NCBI GenBank assembly: GCA_964631605.1
Contig: CAZVYG010000009.1
Coordinates: 1-64,000, forward strand
DNA length: 64,000 nucleotides
Direction: 5' to 3'
From: JARKQH01 sp964631605
GTDB lineage: Bacteria > Verrucomicrobiota > Verrucomicrobiia > Limisphaerales > UBA8199
The position numbers were made by a program, and so were the translations under genes. This document shows positions 59,764 to 64,000 of this stretch, piece by piece. Numbering within the stretch: the first letter of the stretch is position 1; every line of letters starts with the position of its first letter. The notes beneath the pieces are model-generated. The model made no database searches. It was not told the origin of the DNA and saw only the letters and a program-made list of their open reading frames with translations.

Positions 59764-61548
59764 CTACATCTGTTCGAGGGTTTCGATGCCCAGGACCGCC
59801 AGGCCCTGCCGGAGGACGCGGGCGGTGAGGTCACAGAGCAGGAGGCGGGCTTCGCGCCGGCCCGGCTCGGCGTTGAGCACGGGACAGTTCTCGTAGAAGG
59901 CGGTAAACCGCCCGGCCAGTTCGTAAAGATAATTACAGAGGAAATTGGGGCGGTACTCCTCACCCACGGCCTCCAGCACCAAACCGAAGTTCAGCAGGTG
60001 CCTGGCCAGGGCCGCCTCCTGCGGCGCCGTCAACTGCAAGGCGGCGGGCGGCGCCCCGAGGGCGGCCTGGTCCACCGACCCTTTGCGGAAGATGCTGCGG
60101 ATGCGGGTGTAGGCGTATTGGAGGTAAGGGGCGGTGTTGCCGGTCAGGGCCAGCATTCGGTCCCAGCTAAACACGTAGTCGCTCTGACGATTGGGCAGCA
60201 GGTCGGCGTACTTGACCGCGCCAATGCCCACCACGCGCGCGATGTCGCGCCGGACTGATTCGGGGAGCTCGGGACTCTTGGCCGTCACCACCTGCAGCGC
60301 CCGCTCCTCGGCCTCGTCGAGCAGTTCGGCCAGCCGGACGTTCTCGCCGGAGCGGGTCTTGAAGGGTTTGCCGTCATCGCCGAGGATGGAGCCGAACCAG
60401 ACGTGGGCGAGTTTGACCGGGGCCTCGGGATGCCAGCGCCGGAAGGTGGCGAACAACTGGCGGAAGTGCAACTGTTGCCGGCCGTCGGTGACGTAAATGA
60501 TTTCGTCGGCCCGCCAGTTTTCGAGCCGGTGCGCCAGGGTGGCCAGGTCGGTGGTGGCGTAGTTGAAGCCGCCATCCTGCTTTTGAATGATGAACGGGTT
60601 GGCGACCCACTCGCCGTCGCGATGAATGAGAAAGGGATCGTCGTTGGGCTGGAGCGAGCCGTCCGAGAGGACGGCCTTGGCGCCGCGGCTTTCCACGGCG
60701 ATGCCGCGCCGCATCAGCTCGTCCACAACCGCTTGGAGCCGGTCGTGATAGTAACTCTCGCCCAGGGTGTAATCGAACTGGACGCCCAGCCGCCGGTAAA
60801 TCGTCTCGAACTGGGATTCCGACAGGCGGATCATTTCGCGCCAGATGGCGCGGTTCTCGGGGTCGCCGCTCTGCAGCTTGACCAGCTCCGCCCGCGCACG
60901 GTCCAGGGTGGCCGCGTCGAAACCGGGTTTTTCGGGGTCACAGCGTCCGCTGATGAGTTTGTAAATGCGCTCCATTTCGGCGAGCGGGTCCGCCTGGAGC
61001 GCGGCGCGGTCGAGGCTGGTTTTCCAGCCGACGATCAGCATGCCGAACTGGGTGCCCCAGTCGCCGATGTGGTTGTCGGTGATGACGCGGTGGCCCAGCA
61101 AGCGGAGGGCGCGCGCGAGCGAATCGCCCAGGATGGTCGAGCGGATGTGGCCCACGTGCATCGGCTTGGCCACATTGGGCGAACTAAAGTCTATGACGAT
61201 GGTGCGCGGCCTAGAGGTTGTCTCAAAAAAAAGGTGCTCCCCGGCCGCTGCCGCCTGCAAGGTCCGGGCCAGCGCCTCGGGCTTGAGCCGGAAATTCAGG
61301 AAACCGGCGCCGGCAATTTCCACCGGCTCGCACCATTCCCCCACGTCGAGGCGGGCGACGACGTCCGCCGCGAGCTGACGGGGGTTGAGCTTGCGGCTTC
61401 GAGCCAACGCCATAAGGGCGTTGGACTGGTAATCGCCGAATTTCGGGTCGGGACAAGGCCGCACCAGGACACTGGCGGTGTCCGCTTCCGGCAGGACGGC
61501 TTTGAGGGTCGCCTGCAACCGTTGCTCAATGAGTTTGTGAGGTAACAC
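59764..61548 (-). CDS. argS: Arginyl-tRNA synthetase
   Basis: A 594-residue class I synthetase that charges tRNA-Arg. N-terminal Add1 domain (about 1-110), then the HIGH-like motif in NVAKPMHVGHIRSTILGDSL, the ArgRS block VITDNHIGDWGTQFGMLIVG, the KMSK-equivalent loop around KPFKTRSGENVRLAELLDEA, and the DALR anticodon-binding domain ending APYLQYAYTRIRSIFRK and LAGRFTAFYENCPVLN. Start is GTG 61548. It follows the ptsN-like gene by 96 bp on the same strand. Confidence 0.96.
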   Translation of the reverse strand: MLPHKLIEQRLQATLKAVLPEADTASVLVRPCPDPKFGDYQSNALMALARSRKLNPRQLAADVVARLDVGEWCEPVEIAGAGFLNFRLKPEALARTLQAAAAGEHLFFETTSRPRTIVIDFSSPNVAKPMHVGHIRSTILGDSLARALRLLGHRVITDNHIGDWGTQFGMLIVGWKTSLDRAALQADPLAEMERIYKLISGRCDPEKPGFDAATLDRARAELVKLQSGDPENRAIWREMIRLSESQFETIYRRLGVQFDYTLGESYYHDRLQAVVDELMRRGIAVESRGAKAVLSDGSLQPNDDPFLIHRDGEWVANPFIIQKQDGGFNYATTDLATLAHRLENWRADEIIYVTDGRQQLHFRQLFATFRRWHPEAPVKLAHVWFGSILGDDGKPFKTRSGENVRLAELLDEAEERALQVVTAKSPELPESVRRDIARVVGIGAVKYADLLPNRQSDYVFSWDRMLALTGNTAPYLQYAYTRIRSIFRKGSVDQAALGAPPAALQLTAPQEAALARHLLNFGLVLEAVGEEYRPNFLCNYLYELAGRFTAFYENCPVLNAEPGRREARLLLCDLTARVLRQGLAVLGIETLEQM

Positions 61549-61644
61549 GATTTAAATCAGAAAGAAAACTGGGCGTTAATCGGCGCCGCGCGGGGCTCTC
61601 CGGCCCCACCGAGCCGGCACGCGGGGGCGTGAGTCTGCCGCGGC

Positions 61645-62109
61645 TTATTTGGCGGTGCTGTCGCGGATGATGCTCAGCATGGCGTCGGCATCGGGGGCCT
61701 GCTCGAGCGCTTGTCGAAATTCGGCCCGGTGCAGGAGCTTGGCGATGTTGGCCAGGGTGTGCAGGTGCTTTTGGAACTGGCCCTGCGGCACCAGGAACAG
61801 CATCACGAGCTTGACCGGCTGGTTATCCAGCGCATCAAAATTCACTCCGTTGCGCGAGCGGCCCAGCGATCCCACCACCTCGTTAATCAAATCCGTCGAG
61901 GCATGGGGAATCCCGACCCCGAACCCGATCCCGGTGCTCATCGAGCTTTCCCGTTTTTTAACCACCGCGGCAATCGCCTCGCGATGCTCGGGCCGGATTT
62001 TGCCGGCGGCAACCAGGTTCTCGATCAGTTCATCAATCGCTTCCCAACGGTTGGCCGCCCGCAATTCCGGGAGGATTTGCTCTCTGCTTAGAATATCGCC
62101 TAAATCCAT
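61645..62109 (-). CDS. PTS IIA-like (PtsN-type) protein
   Basis: A 154-residue PTS EIIA fructose/nitrogen-type domain: MDLGDILSREQILPEL, KRESSMSTGIGFGVGIPHAS with the phosphorylated His (GIPHAS), LGRSRNGVNFDALDNQPVKL, VMLFLVPQGQFQKHLHTLAN and IAKLLHRAEFRQAL. ATG 62109 begins the typical N-terminal strand; in-frame ATGs at 62136 and 62163 are alternatives. No PTS permease is in the window, so a regulatory role, as for PtsN, is more likely than sugar uptake. Confidence 0.9.
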   Translation of the reverse strand: MDLGDILSREQILPELRAANRWEAIDELIENLVAAGKIRPEHREAIAAVVKKRESSMSTGIGFGVGIPHASTDLINEVVGSLGRSRNGVNFDALDNQPVKLVMLFLVPQGQFQKHLHTLANIAKLLHRAEFRQALEQAPDADAMLSIIRDSTAK

Positions 62110-62212
62110 AGGACCGCTTTCAATCCGTTCTGCCATTTCGCCTGAACGGCCCCCCGTTTTCAAGTCCTATTTAGCTTCGTGTTTAGCCTCCCTTGACCGG
62201 AAGCCGAAGAGG

Positions 62213-62312
62213 NNNNNNNNNNNNNNNNNNNNNNNNNNNNNNNNNNNNNNNNNNNNNNNNNNNNNNNNNNNNNNNNNNNNNNNNNNNNNNNNNNNNNNNN
62301 NNNNNNNNNNNN
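62213..62312. other. Assembly gap (100 N) with identical 14-bp flanks
   Basis: Exactly 100 N between two copies of GGAAGCCGAAGAGG (62199-62212 and 62313-62326). The identical ends suggest the contigs actually overlap by 14 bp, or that a short repeat sits at the break, so the gap may be spurious. Confidence 0.97.
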
Positions 62313-62361
62313 GGAAGCCGAAGAGGTTGCGATTTGCTGCCGGTGGGCGCATGCTCGCGTC

Positions 62362-64000
62362 ATGCGCTTCAGATTTTGTTCGTGCACGAGGGTTCTGTTC
62401 GCCGGCCTCCTTGCCGCCGCTCGCGTGGGGGCGGCCGACTTCCACGTGGCAACGAATGGCAGCGATGCCAACCCTGGCACCCGCAGCCAGCCCTTTGCCA
62501 GTCTTGAACGCGCGCGGGAGGCGGCGCGCCAGCTTCGGCGGGAGGGCAAACCACCCGCCGGGGGCGTCACCATCTGGCTGCGCGGAGGAGATTACTTCCG
62601 CACCAACGCGCTGGAACTCGGCGCGGCAGATTCGGGCACCGCCGAGGCGCCGGTGGTTTGGCGTTCGAGCGAGGGTGAAACCGCCCGCCTTTTGGGTGGC
62701 CGGAGGTTGACGGGCTGGGGACCGGTGAAAAACCCGGCGGTGCGGCAGCGGCTGGATGCGGCCGCGCGGGATGCCGTCCGGCAGGTGGATTTGACCGCGC
62801 TTGGGATCACCGACTTCGGCGTCACGAAGTCGCGCGGATTCGGCCGCCCCACCACACCCGCCCACTGCGAGCTGTTCTTCGGCGGCCAACCGATGACGCT
62901 CGCGCGCTGGCCCAACGAGGGCGCCTGGGAAAAGATAGATGGTTTTCCCGAATCCGCGGCGGCGGGGGACGACCATGGCGGCAAGATTGGCAAGCTCGAA
63001 GAGGGTTTTCGGTATGCGGGCGACCGCCCGCGCCGGTGGCAGGACACCGCGAATCTCTGGGTCCACGGGTATTGGGCGTGGGACTGGGCCAACTCCTACG
63101 AGCAGGTGGCGGCGATTGATCTCGAGGGTCGCCTGGTGAAGACCCAGCCGCCCTACGGTCTTTATGGATTCCGCAAGGGCCAGCGGTTCTATTTTCTGAA
63201 CGTGCTCGAGGAGCTGGACCAGCCGGGCGAATGGTTCCTGGACGCGGCGGCAGGTGTCCTCTACTTCTGGCCGCCGGAGCCGCTGGATGCCTCTGAGGGA
63301 AAGGAAACGGTTCTCTCGCTCCTGACGGAGCCCCTGGTGCGGCTCAAGGGCGCGGCCCACTGCACCCTCGAGGGCCTCACTTTCGAGGCCAGCCGCGGCA
63401 GCGCGGTGCAAATCCGCGGCGGCGCCAGCAACCGCGTGGCCGGCTGCGCCATCCGGAACCTTGGCAACTGGGGTGTCCGGATCGAGGGCGGCCTCGGGCA
63501 CGGGGTGTTGAGCTGTGACGTTGTGGACACGGGGGACGGCGGCGTGTCGCTCGAGGGTGGGGACCGGCAGACGCTCACGCCGGGCGGCCACTGCGTCGAA
63601 AACTGCCGGTTCGCGCGGCAGGGGCGTTGGTCGAAGTGTTACGTGCCGGCGGTGCTGATGGAAGGCGTGGGCCACCGCGCCGCTCACAATCTGATCCACG
63701 ATCATCCGCATTGCGCGATCCTGTTCAGCGGCAACGAGCACCTGCTCGAGTTCAACGAGATTCATCACATCGCGCTCGAGACCGGGGATGTGGGCGCGAT
63801 TTACACCGGGCGCGATTACACCTACCGCGGCAACCGCATCCGCCACAACTTCATTCACCACACCGGGGGTGTGGGCATGGGCTCGATGGGGGTTTACATG
63901 GATGACTGCGTCAGCGGCGCCGAGATCTACGGCAACGTCTTTTACAAGGTCCAGCGCGCGGTTTTCCTGGGTGGCGGCCGGGATCACCGGGTCATCAACA
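62362..64000 (+). CDS. Secreted right-handed beta-helix protein, 3' partial
   Basis: The frame is open from ATG 62362 to the window end (546 codons visible). A signal peptide (TRVLFAGLLAAARVGAADFH) is followed by the usual start of such proteins, ADFHVATNGSDANPGTRSQP then FASLERAREAARQLRREGKP. The N-terminal domain (GGDYFRTNALELGAADSGTA, EGETARLLGGRRLTGWGPVK) precedes a parallel beta-helix from about residue 330 (RLKGAAHCTLEGLTFEASRG, NRVAGCAIRNLGNWGVRIEG, HHIALETGDVGAIYTGRDYT). These proteins usually bind or cleave polysaccharides. A long antisense frame over the same bases is a shadow. Confidence 0.9.
   Translation, partial: MRFRFCSCTRVLFAGLLAAARVGAADFHVATNGSDANPGTRSQPFASLERAREAARQLRREGKPPAGGVTIWLRGGDYFRTNALELGAADSGTAEAPVVWRSSEGETARLLGGRRLTGWGPVKNPAVRQRLDAAARDAVRQVDLTALGITDFGVTKSRGFGRPTTPAHCELFFGGQPMTLARWPNEGAWEKIDGFPESAAAGDDHGGKIGKLEEGFRYAGDRPRRWQDTANLWVHGYWAWDWANSYEQVAAIDLEGRLVKTQPPYGLYGFRKGQRFYFLNVLEELDQPGEWFLDAAAGVLYFWPPEPLDASEGKETVLSLLTEPLVRLKGAAHCTLEGLTFEASRGSAVQIRGGASNRVAGCAIRNLGNWGVRIEGGLGHGVLSCDVVDTGDGGVSLEGGDRQTLTPGGHCVENCRFARQGRWSKCYVPAVLMEGVGHRAAHNLIHDHPHCAILFSGNEHLLEFNEIHHIALETGDVGAIYTGRDYTYRGNRIRHNFIHHTGGVGMGSMGVYMDDCVSGAEIYGNVFYKVQRAVFLGGGRDHRVIN

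Noticed and set aside
62167..63987. Minus-strand ORF of 606 codons across the second gap
   Set aside because: It is antisense to the beta-helix gene, which has a signal peptide and recognisable repeats, and it needs translation through the N run.

Overview
The window looks like a scaffold piece from a GC-rich (about 60-65% by eye) member of the Verrucomicrobiota, probably the Limisphaerales/Pedosphaera group. This is inferred from gene content: DUF1080 (3-keto-disaccharide hydrolase) proteins, prepilin-like proteins with an H-X9-DG motif, large secreted LTD/CotH, DUF4091 and DUF6259 proteins, TAT-exported Gfo/Idh/MocA and xylose-isomerase-like proteins, and a short Bacteroidetes-like ParC/ParE pair. 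Two runs of exactly 100 N (58928-59027 and 62213-62312) are scaffolding gaps. No rRNA, CRISPR array, phage or intact transposase is visible; there is one tRNA-Ser(CGA).

Layout. 1-4859: the end of a DUF6259 glycosidase-like gene, an orphan NarL-type regulator whose receiver has Glu in place of the phospho-accepting Asp, and a CpxR/CpxA-like two-component pair. 5075-11938: a six-gene minus-strand operon with a sodium:solute symporter, a tiny membrane protein, a double-cubane-cluster reductase of the 2-hydroxyacyl-CoA dehydratase family, a SAM methyltransferase and two divergent HgdB/BcrB-like subunits, but no ATP-dependent activator; this is the most unusual multi-gene unit here. 12326-17294: an outer-membrane barrel, a DUF1080 protein, two small hypotheticals and an SGNH hydrolase. 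17248-24743: a surface polysaccharide locus (two flippases, two glycosyltransferases, WecB, a methyltransferase) arranged around a divergent promoter region with a strong G-quadruplex motif.

25123-42836: carbohydrate and secreted-protein genes (DUF4091/Ig protein, DegT aminotransferase, DUF1080, nucleoside hydrolase-like, pseudopilin, CotH/LTD giant, sugar isomerase and oxidoreductase) plus NikR and a LOG protein. 42983-53807: parC and parE separated by a deoxyhypusine-synthase-like gene, a DUF1559 pseudopilin, the tRNA, and a GH43/MFS pair, followed by an MBL hydrolase. 53818-58821: a TetR-controlled RND efflux operon with a near-perfect operator. 58874-59722: an 11-bp tandem repeat and a decayed toxin-antitoxin-like locus. 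59764-64000: argS, a PtsN-like IIA protein and the start of a secreted beta-helix protein that runs off the window.

A dispersed REP-like element occurs at 14452-14523 (as an inverted pair), 31027-31087 and 35057-35117. In all three places it supplies the last codons and the stop of an unrelated minus-strand gene, so the repeats appear to have reshaped protein C-termini.
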